Positions 15,469 through 21,776 of a stretch of 21,776 nt of DNA are shown here, in pieces. The DNA is taken from contig CALJKL010000010.1 of NCBI GenBank assembly GCA_937973555.1, forward strand, positions 1 through 21,776, in the 5' to 3' direction. The notes below the pieces were generated by a model, which saw nothing but the letters and a program-made list of their open reading frames with translations, did no database searches and was not told the origin of the DNA. The position numbers and the translations under genes are program-made. The DNA comes from an uncultured Flavobacteriales bacterium (GTDB lineage Bacteria; Bacteroidota; Bacteroidia; Flavobacteriales; Weeksellaceae). Each line of letters opens with the position of its first letter. The first letter of the stretch is position 1.

Positions 15469-15987
15469 TTAATCTTCTGAACCTGGTCCCCTGCCTCTAG
15501 GAGGTCCCATTTGTTTGCGTCGTTCCATAAATTTTTCACGCATTTTTCTTTCTTGGTTAAAGAGTTTCAGCACTTGCTGAGGTGTTAATATTTTCGTGAA
15601 TTTATCAGCATAAAGTTTTCTGTTATCCAAAAGCTGTTGCCCCAATTCAAAACTCTGTTCAAGTGTTTTTTTGGCCTCAGCATCTGTTAAGTTGTCTTTA
15701 GAAAAATCAGGTTTGAATCTATCTTTAATGGCCTTTTGACTTTCATGGTATTCTTTCAATAATTTTTTGAAGGCTTCCTGCTTTTCTTCGGGAACCATTA
15801 GGTTTCTAATGGTCATAATAGCCACCGCATCTTCCATAAATTTTTTACGTTGATCTGGTGTCATTTGTTTTACATATTCTCTACGCTGTTCAGGTGTCAT
15901 ATTTCTGAAATCGGGTTTTGTGGTTTCCTGTGCCCTAAAAATGGCTATGCAGAAAAGTAGAGCGAATAGTGTTAATAGGTTTTTCAT
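15469..15987 (-). CDS. Secreted LTxxQ/Spy-like helical protein
   Basis: A 172-residue protein with a signal peptide (about 1-19, ending FRAQ) and a mature part that looks almost entirely helical and charged. Two adjacent 12-residue units, MTPEQRREYVKQ (30-41) and MTPDQRKKFMED (42-53), repeat near the start, and LTPQQVLKLF (134-143) matches the LTxxQ signature of the Spy/CpxP group. That group includes periplasmic chaperones and envelope-stress sensors. The tail is Arg/Gly/Pro-rich. It is the last gene of a unit with an ECF sigma factor and a membrane protein, four bases after the latter's stop. A stress-sensing or chaperone role in the periplasm is inferred from fold and context; it could instead be a metal sensor like CnrX or ZraP. 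Confidence 0.7.
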   Translation of the reverse strand: MKNLLTLFALLFCIAIFRAQETTKPDFRNMTPEQRREYVKQMTPDQRKKFMEDAVAIMTIRNLMVPEEKQEAFKKLLKEYHESQKAIKDRFKPDFSKDNLTDAEAKKTLEQSFELGQQLLDNRKLYADKFTKILTPQQVLKLFNQERKMREKFMERRKQMGPPRGRGPGSED

Positions 15988-15991
15988 CTTT

Positions 15992-16489
15992 TTAATTATA
16001 AAGTTCTAAATAAATGTCTTGGTCTGAATTTTTGGATAATTCTGTAATATCATCGTCTGTTAAAGAATTGAGCAATTGTTCATAATTATTGTCATTTCCT
16101 CCAATGATATCGTTCTTTGCAAGCGGTTTGTTTTCTGGTAAAGAAAGCCTCTCTTCATTTTCTTCTTTTTGAATTTCAACTTTCTGTGTTAAATCCAAAA
16201 CAGAGTCATCTTTTTTTGAAACATTTTCTATAAGTGTGTCTTTCAGGATTTTAGAAGGCTTTGTAATTTCTGTCTGATTGGTCTTCCATAAGAAAGCAAC
16301 CCCAAAAATTAAAGCCAAAGCTGCTGCAACGGAGGTAATCGTTGAGAAATTTATTTTGAAAATTTTGGGCTGTTTATGTCCTTGTTTTCGTGTTTTTTTC
16401 AGAACGTTTTCCTGCATGTCCCCGAAAAAATTTTCAGGAACCCTATAAGGTGATTTTTTCTGAAGTTGATCTAAATCAAAATTTTCCAT
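15992..16489 (-). CDS. Single-span membrane protein, probable anti-sigma factor
   Basis: A 165-residue protein with a short basic N-terminal region (1-48, including PYRVPENFFGDM), one hydrophobic helix (about 49-68) and an acidic outer part rich in Asn, Glu and Asp. The small inner domain, single membrane span and position 18 bases after an ECF sigma gene are what an anti-sigma factor would show. The PYRVPENFF type of N-terminus recurs, from memory, in Bacteroidetes proteins in this position. It lacks the Cys-His zinc motif of ZAS-type anti-sigma factors. The function is inferred from context. Alternatively it is an unrelated membrane protein co-transcribed with the sigma factor. Confidence 0.65.
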   Translation of the reverse strand: MENFDLDQLQKKSPYRVPENFFGDMQENVLKKTRKQGHKQPKIFKINFSTITSVAAALALIFGVAFLWKTNQTEITKPSKILKDTLIENVSKKDDSVLDLTQKVEIQKEENEERLSLPENKPLAKNDIIGGNDNNYEQLLNSLTDDDITELSKNSDQDIYLELYN

Positions 16490-16507
16490 TTCTTAAAAGG
16501 TACTTTT

Positions 16508-17059
16508 TTATATTTCGTGATTTTCTCGTATATAATTTTCTATTTTTTGTTTCGCGTAATGATAGTTGGTTTTGCAAGTACTTACGCTCATATCCAAAAT
16601 GATGCTTATCTCTTCAAAAGGCAATTCGTCATAATACCTGATGTTGAATACCAATTTTTGTTTTTCGGGCAAAATCTGAATGGCTTTTTGCAGTAAAATC
16701 TGAATTTCTTCCGCATCATGATCCGCGTTTTCTGCTACTAAATTTTGCATATAGTATTCTACGTCTTCCCATGCCTTTTTCATCTTTTTTACTTTCGCCA
16801 ATTGTTGCAATGCCTCATTGGTAGCAATTCTGTATAGCCAGGTAAATAATTGGCTGTCTTTTTTAAATTGGCTAAAGTTATTGTAGGCTTTTATAAAGGT
16901 ATCTTGTAAAACGTCCTGAGCCACATCATGCCGAACAATCAATCTCCTTATATGCCAATAAAGGCGACTTTGGTATGCGTCCATCATAGCACGCAATCCC
17001 TTTTCCGAAGAATTGGGCTGCGACAGCAGCATTATAATTTCATCGTCCTTAAGCCTCAT
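16508..17059 (-). CDS. ECF-type RNA polymerase sigma factor
   Basis: A 183-residue sigma-70 family protein with only regions 2 and 4. Region 2 spans about 23-90, with DVLQDTF (49-55) for core binding and FTWLYRIATNEA (72-83) for -10 recognition and melting. Region 4 (about 130-175) begins LPEKQKLVFNIRYYDELPFEEIS and contains the helix-turn-helix ending in STCKTNYHYAKQKI. It heads a three-gene unit with a probable anti-sigma factor and a secreted LTxxQ protein, which suggests control by an envelope signal. Unlike most genes here, it has no close TAnnTTTG element upstream, so it may use a promoter read by an alternative sigma factor, possibly itself. Confidence 0.92.
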   Translation of the reverse strand: MRLKDDEIIMLLSQPNSSEKGLRAMMDAYQSRLYWHIRRLIVRHDVAQDVLQDTFIKAYNNFSQFKKDSQLFTWLYRIATNEALQQLAKVKKMKKAWEDVEYYMQNLVAENADHDAEEIQILLQKAIQILPEKQKLVFNIRYYDELPFEEISIILDMSVSTCKTNYHYAKQKIENYIRENHEI

Positions 17060-17143
17060 TAATCTGATTTTCGTTTTTTGGATTGAATTTTGATAGAAAG
17101 GTTAAAAATAAAATTAAAAAAAATAATTTAAATTTTTGAAAAC

Positions 17144-17169
17144 AAAAAAACCACCGAAATTTTCGGTGG
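17144..17169 (-). terminator. rplY terminator
   Basis: CCACCGA (17151-17157) pairs with TCGGTGG (17163-17169), and the surrounding bases extend the symmetry. A run of seven T follows on the minus strand. Confidence 0.88.
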
Positions 17170-17196
17170 TTTATATATAATATGAATAATTTTTGA

Positions 17197-17844
17197 TTAT
17201 TCTGCTGCTGGAGCTTCTGCTTCTGGAGCAGCTGCCTCTTCAGAAGGAGCCACTTCTTCTTCATCTTCTTCATCCATCGCTGCAGCACCTGCTTTCATAG
17301 CATTTCTAGACATCTTCACAGCTACGATTACCGCATTGTCTGGGTGTAAGAAAGTGTATGCACTGGTTTTGATGTCTCCTACATAAAGTTTGTTACCAAT
17401 TCTTAATGGAGTAACATCTACCACGATTTCATCTGGCAAGTTAGAAGGAATAGCCTTTAATCTTAGTTTTCTGAAAGACTGTCTCAGAACACCACCGGCA
17501 ACAACACCTTTTGCACGACCGGTAATTCTTACAGGAACTTCCATTACTACTGGCTTATCAGCGCTTAGTTGATAGAAGTCAACGTGTAAAATTTTGTCTG
17601 TAATTGGGTGAAATTGGATGTCTTGTAAAACAGCATCAATTTTTTTACCATCTAGCTCAATTACTACCGTGTGCGCTTCAGGAGTATAAACCAAGTTTTT
17701 GAAAGATTTCTCAGCAGTAGAGAAATGCAAAGGTTGGTCTCCTCCATAAACAACACAAGGAACTAATTCAGCATCACGTAGAGCTTGAGTAGACTTTTTG
17801 CCCACGCTTTCTCTTTTTGTACCTTGAATTGTAATAGATTTCAT
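17197..17844 (-). CDS. rplY: 50S ribosomal protein L25/general stress protein Ctc
   Basis: Binds 5S rRNA in the large ribosomal subunit. The long (215-residue) Ctc form has an N-terminal L25 domain (about 1-92, starting ITIQGTKRESVGKKSTQALR) followed by the TL5-type beta domain (about 98-185). The last 30 residues are an Ala/Glu-rich low-complexity tail, common in Bacteroidetes L25 and probably disordered. The gene follows prs by 62 bases. No hairpin terminator lies between them, so readthrough from prs is possible, but an exact -7 element at 17889-17896 gives it its own promoter with a leader of roughly 40 bases. Confidence 0.95.
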   Translation of the reverse strand: MKSITIQGTKRESVGKKSTQALRDAELVPCVVYGGDQPLHFSTAEKSFKNLVYTPEAHTVVIELDGKKIDAVLQDIQFHPITDKILHVDFYQLSADKPVVMEVPVRITGRAKGVVAGGVLRQSFRKLRLKAIPSNLPDEIVVDVTPLRIGNKLYVGDIKTSAYTFLHPDNAVIVAVKMSRNAMKAGAAAMDEEDEEEVAPSEEAAAPEAEAPAAE

Positions 17845-17888
17845 TTTATAAAAAATTTTAAATAAGTTTTTCTGATTTTTTCAGGCTG

Positions 17889-17896
17889 CAAATATA
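17889..17896 (-). promoter_or_regulatory. -7 element TATATTTG for rplY
   Basis: Exact TAnnTTTG on the minus strand, 10 bases beyond the prs stop codon and 44 bases from the rplY ATG, giving a longer leader than most genes in the window. Confidence 0.6.
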
Positions 17897-17906
17897 AGAA
17901 TTATTT

Positions 17907-18845
17907 TTAAATAATAAATTTGTCGCTGATGGACTTATGCTCGTGCACCATCTTCATTACATCCGCAAAAAGTTTGGCACAGCTTAGTACTTTAATTTTT
18001 GAAGAAAGCTCATTTTTCACCGGAATAGTATCGGTTACAATCACCTCGCTGATGTGAGATTTTTCTATATTTTCATAAGCCTTACCCGAGAAAACAGCAT
18101 GTGTAGCCATAGCTCTCACAGATTTTGCGCCGTTTTTAACTAAAATTTCTGCGGCTTTACACAGTGTGCCGGCCGTATCAATCATGTCATCAATAAGGAT
18201 TACGTTTCGGTCTTTTACATCACCAATTAAGAACATTTCTTCTACTACATTCGCCTTCTTTCTCTCTTTATAGGCAATTACTACTTCTGCGCCGATATGG
18301 CTGGCGTAGTTTTTCGCTCTTTTTGCTCCTCCCATATCTGGAGAGGCAATGGTAAGATTTTCAAGATTAAGCGATTTGATATAGTCTACAAAAATAGTAG
18401 AAGCATAAAGGTGGTCTACAGGAATCTCGAAGAATCCTTGGATTTGGTCTGCGTGCAGATCCATTGTCATTACTCTTGTTGCTCCTGCAGCCGTCAAAAG
18501 ATTAGCCACTAATTTTGCTCCGATAGGCGCCCTAGGTTTGTCTTTGCGGTCTTGTCTTGCCAATCCATAATAAGGAATCACTACCGTGATGCTTTTAGCA
18601 GAAGCTCTTTTTGCTGCGTCTATCATTAATAGTAGCTCTAAAAGATTATCTGCTGGCGGGAACGTAGATCCTATTAAAAAAACTCTTCCTCCTCTTACCG
18701 ATTGATCGAGAACAGGTTCGAATTCTCCGTCACTAAATTCCTGGAAATTAATTTTTCCTAATTCTTGGCCATAATAAGAAGCAATTTTTTCTGCTAAATC
18801 TTTGCTTGTTCTTGTACAAAATAAATAGGTGGGTTGATCAGCCAT
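17907..18845 (-). CDS. prs: Ribose-phosphate pyrophosphokinase
   Basis: Makes PRPP from ribose 5-phosphate and ATP for purine, pyrimidine, histidine and NAD synthesis. The 312 residues carry the class I signatures: the ATP-side DLHADQIQGFF (129-139), PDMGGAKRA (169-177), the catalytic flexible loop with KERKK (193-197), and the PRPP-binding loop VILIDDMIDTAGTL (215-228). An in-frame GTG at 18851 would add only two residues; ATG 18845 is preferred because it gives the usual start and lies 19 bases from an exact -7 element. The terminator of the upstream lipoprotein gene ends right at that element. rplY follows closely in the same direction. Confidence 0.97.
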   Translation of the reverse strand: MADQPTYLFCTRTSKDLAEKIASYYGQELGKINFQEFSDGEFEPVLDQSVRGGRVFLIGSTFPPADNLLELLLMIDAAKRASAKSITVVIPYYGLARQDRKDKPRAPIGAKLVANLLTAAGATRVMTMDLHADQIQGFFEIPVDHLYASTIFVDYIKSLNLENLTIASPDMGGAKRAKNYASHIGAEVVIAYKERKKANVVEEMFLIGDVKDRNVILIDDMIDTAGTLCKAAEILVKNGAKSVRAMATHAVFSGKAYENIEKSHISEVIVTDTIPVKNELSSKIKVLSCAKLFADVMKMVHEHKSISDKFII

Positions 18846-18864
18846 TTTCACTTTTTTAGTGTTG

Positions 18865-18872
18865 CAAATTTA
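18865..18872 (-). promoter_or_regulatory. -7 element TAAATTTG for prs
   Basis: Exact TAnnTTTG on the minus strand, 19 bases from the ATG at 18845. Its first bases continue directly from the T-run of the upstream terminator. Confidence 0.65.
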
Positions 18873-18910
18873 AAAAAAATAAAACCATCTGCATGAATAC
18901 AGATGGTTTT
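18873..18910 (-). terminator. Terminator of the FadL/SGNH operon
   Basis: Perfect 11-bp stem AAAACCATCTG (18881-18891) with CAGATGGTTTT (18900-18910), 8-base loop, then a long T-rich run on the minus strand. Confidence 0.88.
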
Positions 18911-18940
18911 TTATTAACATATTATATGTAATTTTTTTGA

Positions 18941-20449
18941 TTAGAAACTAATTCCAGAATAAGAATTAACATCCACTTGCGGCAGGTTAGAACCATACTT
19001 ACTGTTAATAGCGTCTATAAAAGCATTGGCTAAAATAGCATAACCTCTACCTGTAGGGTGTACTCCGTCTAAAGAGAAAGAGCCTCCCGTTACAAAAGAA
19101 GTGGTATATCTTACTCCATTGTATAAAATACCAGAACTGCTGTTCAATACATTCATTTTTGTATTTGCATCAACTAAAGCTAAGCCATATGCACTTGCTA
19201 GGCTGCTAAGCGAAGTGTTATATGCGGTAACAGCAGCTTTTACATTGGCAGCTTCAGTGCTGGTTAATACATGTTGGTTTTCTAACGGATAAGAAATTCC
19301 ATATACATTAATGCTAGATGGCGCACCTGCAGCCGCAGTTCCTATTACAGAACTTGTAGGAAGAAGTATGTAATCATTAGCAGTAGCTTGTCTTGCCTGT
19401 CCATAAATCTGACCGAAAGCAGCAGCAGTAGGAGCTCCTAAAGCAGGAGTTAAAGCTGCAGTAAGCTGAGCAGATAAATTAGTTAAAGAGGTGTCTTTAA
19501 TTAATAGTGGGTTAGAAGAAGTAGAAGAAAGCAAATTAATTCTATCTCCAGCGCCGAAAGCAGTAAGAGCTTGTTTAAGCGGACCGTACAAACTTGCATT
19601 TAATGTAGCAAGGTTAGCGCCTAATAAAGTAGGAGTTAAAGGGTTGTAAGGTACTGTTGTGAAATATGGAATAGAAGTAACATTAGGAATGTTAGCAATT
19701 ACCCCTTTTGTAGAGCCTACAGATTTAAGACCGTCTAATATTCCTTTAATTACTCCCGCATATACTGTAGGGTCTGTAATATCATTAGAACCATAAGTAG
19801 ATGGATCTAAATTTCCTTTTTGATCTACACCCATACCGCCACTTGTAGCATAAGAAAGAACATCGTTGTTTCCTATCCATAGAGAGAAGAATGTAGGTTT
19901 TTGTGCCATAGCATCTGCTAAAACAGAAGTAGTAGCAGAAGTAGCAAATCTTACATAGTAAGGGTTTGCCTTACCAATAGAAAGATAAGCTGGGTTTCCA
20001 TAACCTGCTGCTATCAAGTGGAAAGATTTCGCACCCGGAACCCCCATGTTATTGAAGTACTTACCAGCGCCACCAATAATGTCTAAATTTCCTGCAGCCG
20101 TAGAAGGCGTAGGAGAAAGAGATGGAGAAAGGATAAGTTTTCCAGCAACACCAAGGTTGGTAAAACCGCCTACATTGTTTGGCATAAGGGGCTGAGAGAA
20201 ACTCCCTCCTCCGGCTAAAGTCATTTGCTTAGCAATCATAGAAGGATAAGATTCAGTTTGCCCATCTAAATATAGAGCACCATCTCTGTATCCTGAAGTA
20301 AGAGAATTTCCTAAAGAAACATATTTTGTAAAATCAGCTGTTCCGCTGATTACCTTTATATCTTTTACATCTGTATCAAATTCTGTTTTACAGCTTACTG
20401 CCAATAATAATGCAGAAACAGCTACAGAGGATAATATTATTTTTTTCAT
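18941..20449 (-). CDS. SGNH/GDSL-type hydrolase lipoprotein
   Basis: Surface or periplasmic esterase/lipase-like protein. The 502 residues start with a lipoprotein signal (AVSC, Cys20). The SGNH blocks are visible: block I YVSLGNSLTSGY with nucleophile Ser49 (Asp of GDSL replaced by Asn), block III WIGNND (191-196) and block V DGVHPTGRGY with Asp461 and His464. The protein is longer than a minimal SGNH domain; the extra length is a Ser/Thr/Ala-rich middle region (about 200-440) that may form additional loops. It begins 12 bases after the stop of a FadL-type channel gene and shares a terminator with it, so the two are probably one operon. The likely task is releasing acyl or acetyl groups from an outside substrate; the substrate is unknown. 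Confidence 0.88.
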   Translation of the reverse strand: MKKIILSSVAVSALLLAVSCKTEFDTDVKDIKVISGTADFTKYVSLGNSLTSGYRDGALYLDGQTESYPSMIAKQMTLAGGGSFSQPLMPNNVGGFTNLGVAGKLILSPSLSPTPSTAAGNLDIIGGAGKYFNNMGVPGAKSFHLIAAGYGNPAYLSIGKANPYYVRFATSATTSVLADAMAQKPTFFSLWIGNNDVLSYATSGGMGVDQKGNLDPSTYGSNDITDPTVYAGVIKGILDGLKSVGSTKGVIANIPNVTSIPYFTTVPYNPLTPTLLGANLATLNASLYGPLKQALTAFGAGDRINLLSSTSSNPLLIKDTSLTNLSAQLTAALTPALGAPTAAAFGQIYGQARQATANDYILLPTSSVIGTAAAGAPSSINVYGISYPLENQHVLTSTEAANVKAAVTAYNTSLSSLASAYGLALVDANTKMNVLNSSSGILYNGVRYTTSFVTGGSFSLDGVHPTGRGYAILANAFIDAINSKYGSNLPQVDVNSYSGISF

Positions 20450-20461
20450 GATCTTTTAAAA

Positions 20462-21703
20462 TTAAAATGCGTTATAAGTAAATCCTAAACCAAAATACAT
20501 GGCTTTAGCTTTGGCCTGTCCTAAGAAATTAAGGTAAGTATTATTAACCTGTCTTGCTTTAGGGAATGAGAAAGCCGCAGCTAAATCAACACCTAATTTT
20601 CCGAATTTATAGCCAAAACCTCCTGTAATTACACTTGCATCAAAAGATGGTGTTTCTGGAATGAAGTTGTCGTCAGTGTAAGGAGACTCATCATAATAAT
20701 ATCCTAATCTACCTGCAAGTTTATCAGAGATCATATATTGTGTACCAATTCTATACGTTTTAGTATTATGGAAGTTTTTAGGACTCGATAAAATAGTTTT
20801 GTCGGTTTGGTTTCCTACCAATGCATTGTCGAAGTCTAGTGTTAACTTAGCATATCTTTCCCAACCGTGATAGTTGAAATCTGCAGATACCAACCATTTT
20901 GGAGTTACTTTATATGTTAAACCAATAGTATATTCTTCTACTAAAGGCAATGTAGCTTTGAAGCCATCTTGTCCAGTAGCACCCACGTTTAATGAAGGTG
21001 AAGTAAGGATTGCTGTACGCACTCCGCTGAAAGTAGCTACACCATTTTTAGCTTTCATGTCTACAGGAGAACGGTATGCAATACTCACATCCAAATTGTC
21101 GGTTGGCTTAAGATAAAACCCGAATCCAAAACCAGATCCAGAAGCTTTTTTATCAGCAATGTTTAATGTACCGCCAAGGTTGGTAATGGCTTTATCCCAG
21201 CTTACCTCCCCTTTTGCATAAATGTAGCTTACCCCAATTGCAGCCCAATTATTGAATTTGTAAGAAACCATAGGTTGGAAGAAGAAACTCTTCAACTCTA
21301 ATTTCTGAACGATTTCTCTGCCAGTCCAGTCGTCTGCCCATTTTACAGTACTTCCAAATGGAGTAGTAACACTAAGACCTACAGATAAGTCATTAGACAC
21401 TTTGTAAGCAATAGCTGCATAAAGAGGCGTTCCTAAAGGATTATCTGTTTTATACGATTGCAAAGTCTGTAAACTTTGATACTCTACTTCTGATTTTGCG
21501 CCGAACGCACCCAACGCAACACTCAGTTTGTTAGGAATGAAAGAAATACCCGCAGGATTGAAGAAAGCAACACTGGCGTCTTCTGTATGGGCACTTGTGT
21601 GTGCCATTGCAAGTTGTTTTACCCCTTGCAAAGAAACTCTAAATCCACCGGCATAAGTCATAATTCCGGCTAATAAAGCAGTTGTGATTAAAATTCTTTT
21701 CAT
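20462..21703 (-). CDS. OmpP1/FadL/TodX family outer membrane transport protein
   Basis: Outer membrane beta-barrel for hydrophobic substrates such as long-chain fatty acids or aromatics. The 413 residues have a signal peptide (about 1-18, ending MTYAG). The FadL hallmark follows: GFRVSLQGVKQLAMAHT (20-36), then DASVAFFNPAGIS (42-54) with NPAG. Alternating hydrophobic strands fill the rest, ending in GLGFTYNAF with the terminal Phe typical of barrel proteins. It has an exact -7 element 21 bases upstream and is the first gene of a unit with an SGNH lipoprotein. A fatty-acid role is inferred from the family; other hydrophobic cargo is possible. Confidence 0.92.
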   Translation of the reverse strand: MKRILITTALLAGIMTYAGGFRVSLQGVKQLAMAHTSAHTEDASVAFFNPAGISFIPNKLSVALGAFGAKSEVEYQSLQTLQSYKTDNPLGTPLYAAIAYKVSNDLSVGLSVTTPFGSTVKWADDWTGREIVQKLELKSFFFQPMVSYKFNNWAAIGVSYIYAKGEVSWDKAITNLGGTLNIADKKASGSGFGFGFYLKPTDNLDVSIAYRSPVDMKAKNGVATFSGVRTAILTSPSLNVGATGQDGFKATLPLVEEYTIGLTYKVTPKWLVSADFNYHGWERYAKLTLDFDNALVGNQTDKTILSSPKNFHNTKTYRIGTQYMISDKLAGRLGYYYDESPYTDDNFIPETPSFDASVITGGFGYKFGKLGVDLAAAFSFPKARQVNNTYLNFLGQAKAKAMYFGLGFTYNAF

Positions 21704-21724
21704 GTTAATTGATAATTATTGAGC

Positions 21725-21732
21725 CAAATATA
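21725..21732 (-). promoter_or_regulatory. -7 element TATATTTG for the FadL/SGNH operon
   Basis: Exact TAnnTTTG on the minus strand, 21 bases from the ATG at 21703. Confidence 0.65.
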
Positions 21733-21776
21733 AAATTATTTTATCTATAATTGTTAAAATTATATTAAAAAAAATT

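Noticed and set aside
17049..17288. 79-codon minus-strand frame rich in Lys and Gln upstream of the sigma gene
   Set aside because: It is the shifted frame of the Ala/Glu-rich L25 tail running into the rplY terminator; its composition comes from the repetitive tail.
1..21776. Defence system, mobile element, CRISPR array, tRNA or rRNA
   Set aside because: I found no transposase, integrase, nuclease or toxin-antitoxin proteins, no regularly spaced repeats and no recognisable RNA gene; the content is core metabolism, envelope and translation genes.

Overview
The window looks like a chromosomal stretch from an AT-rich member of the Bacteroidetes, most likely class Flavobacteriia and something close to Chryseobacterium or Elizabethkingia. 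Three things point there. One protein carries the GLPGLI hallmark, which is essentially a Bacteroidetes family. Twelve intergenic sites match the Bacteroidetes -7 promoter element TAnnTTTG exactly, each oriented toward the gene it precedes. Shine-Dalgarno sequences are mostly absent. I see no rRNA, tRNA, CRISPR array, insertion sequence or phage gene. The placement is inferred from protein families and promoter style, not from a database match.

Left part (1-5190): the first codons of a leftward gene cut by the window edge; a Cu/Zn superoxide dismutase lipoprotein facing a GLPGLI-family secreted protein; a DinB-like metal protein facing GMP reductase (guaC); then formate-tetrahydrofolate ligase (fhs). 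Each convergent pair is separated by a short hairpin terminator that can work in both directions. Next comes the only long gap (5136-5861). It holds the fhs terminator, a second strong terminator with no gene in front of it, and an unusual G-U-rich hairpin.

Middle part (5833-11797), mostly rightward: a secreted YceI-like lipid-binding protein, a small alpha/beta hydrolase, L-serine ammonia-lyase (sdaA), a leftward O6-alkylguanine-DNA alkyltransferase (ogt) whose stop codon overlaps that of sdaA, and a ferrous iron uptake operon (feoA, feoB and a 49-residue Cys-rich membrane protein). Serine deamination and formyl-tetrahydrofolate synthesis are both C1/serine metabolism, but the two genes are separate transcription units.

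Right part (11806-21703), entirely leftward: a secreted M14 metallopeptidase; lepA; a three-gene unit with an ECF sigma factor, a single-span membrane protein that is probably its anti-sigma factor, and a secreted LTxxQ/Spy-like protein; rplY and prs; and a two-gene unit of a FadL-type outer membrane channel followed by an SGNH-hydrolase lipoprotein.

Most of the window is ordinary core genome, and I did not find a convincing new multi-gene system. The points most worth checking are the orphan terminator and wobble hairpin in the 5.2-5.8 kb gap, the sigma/anti-sigma/LTxxQ unit that lacks the promoter element its neighbours have, the FadL plus SGNH pair, and a possible iron operator in front of feoA.
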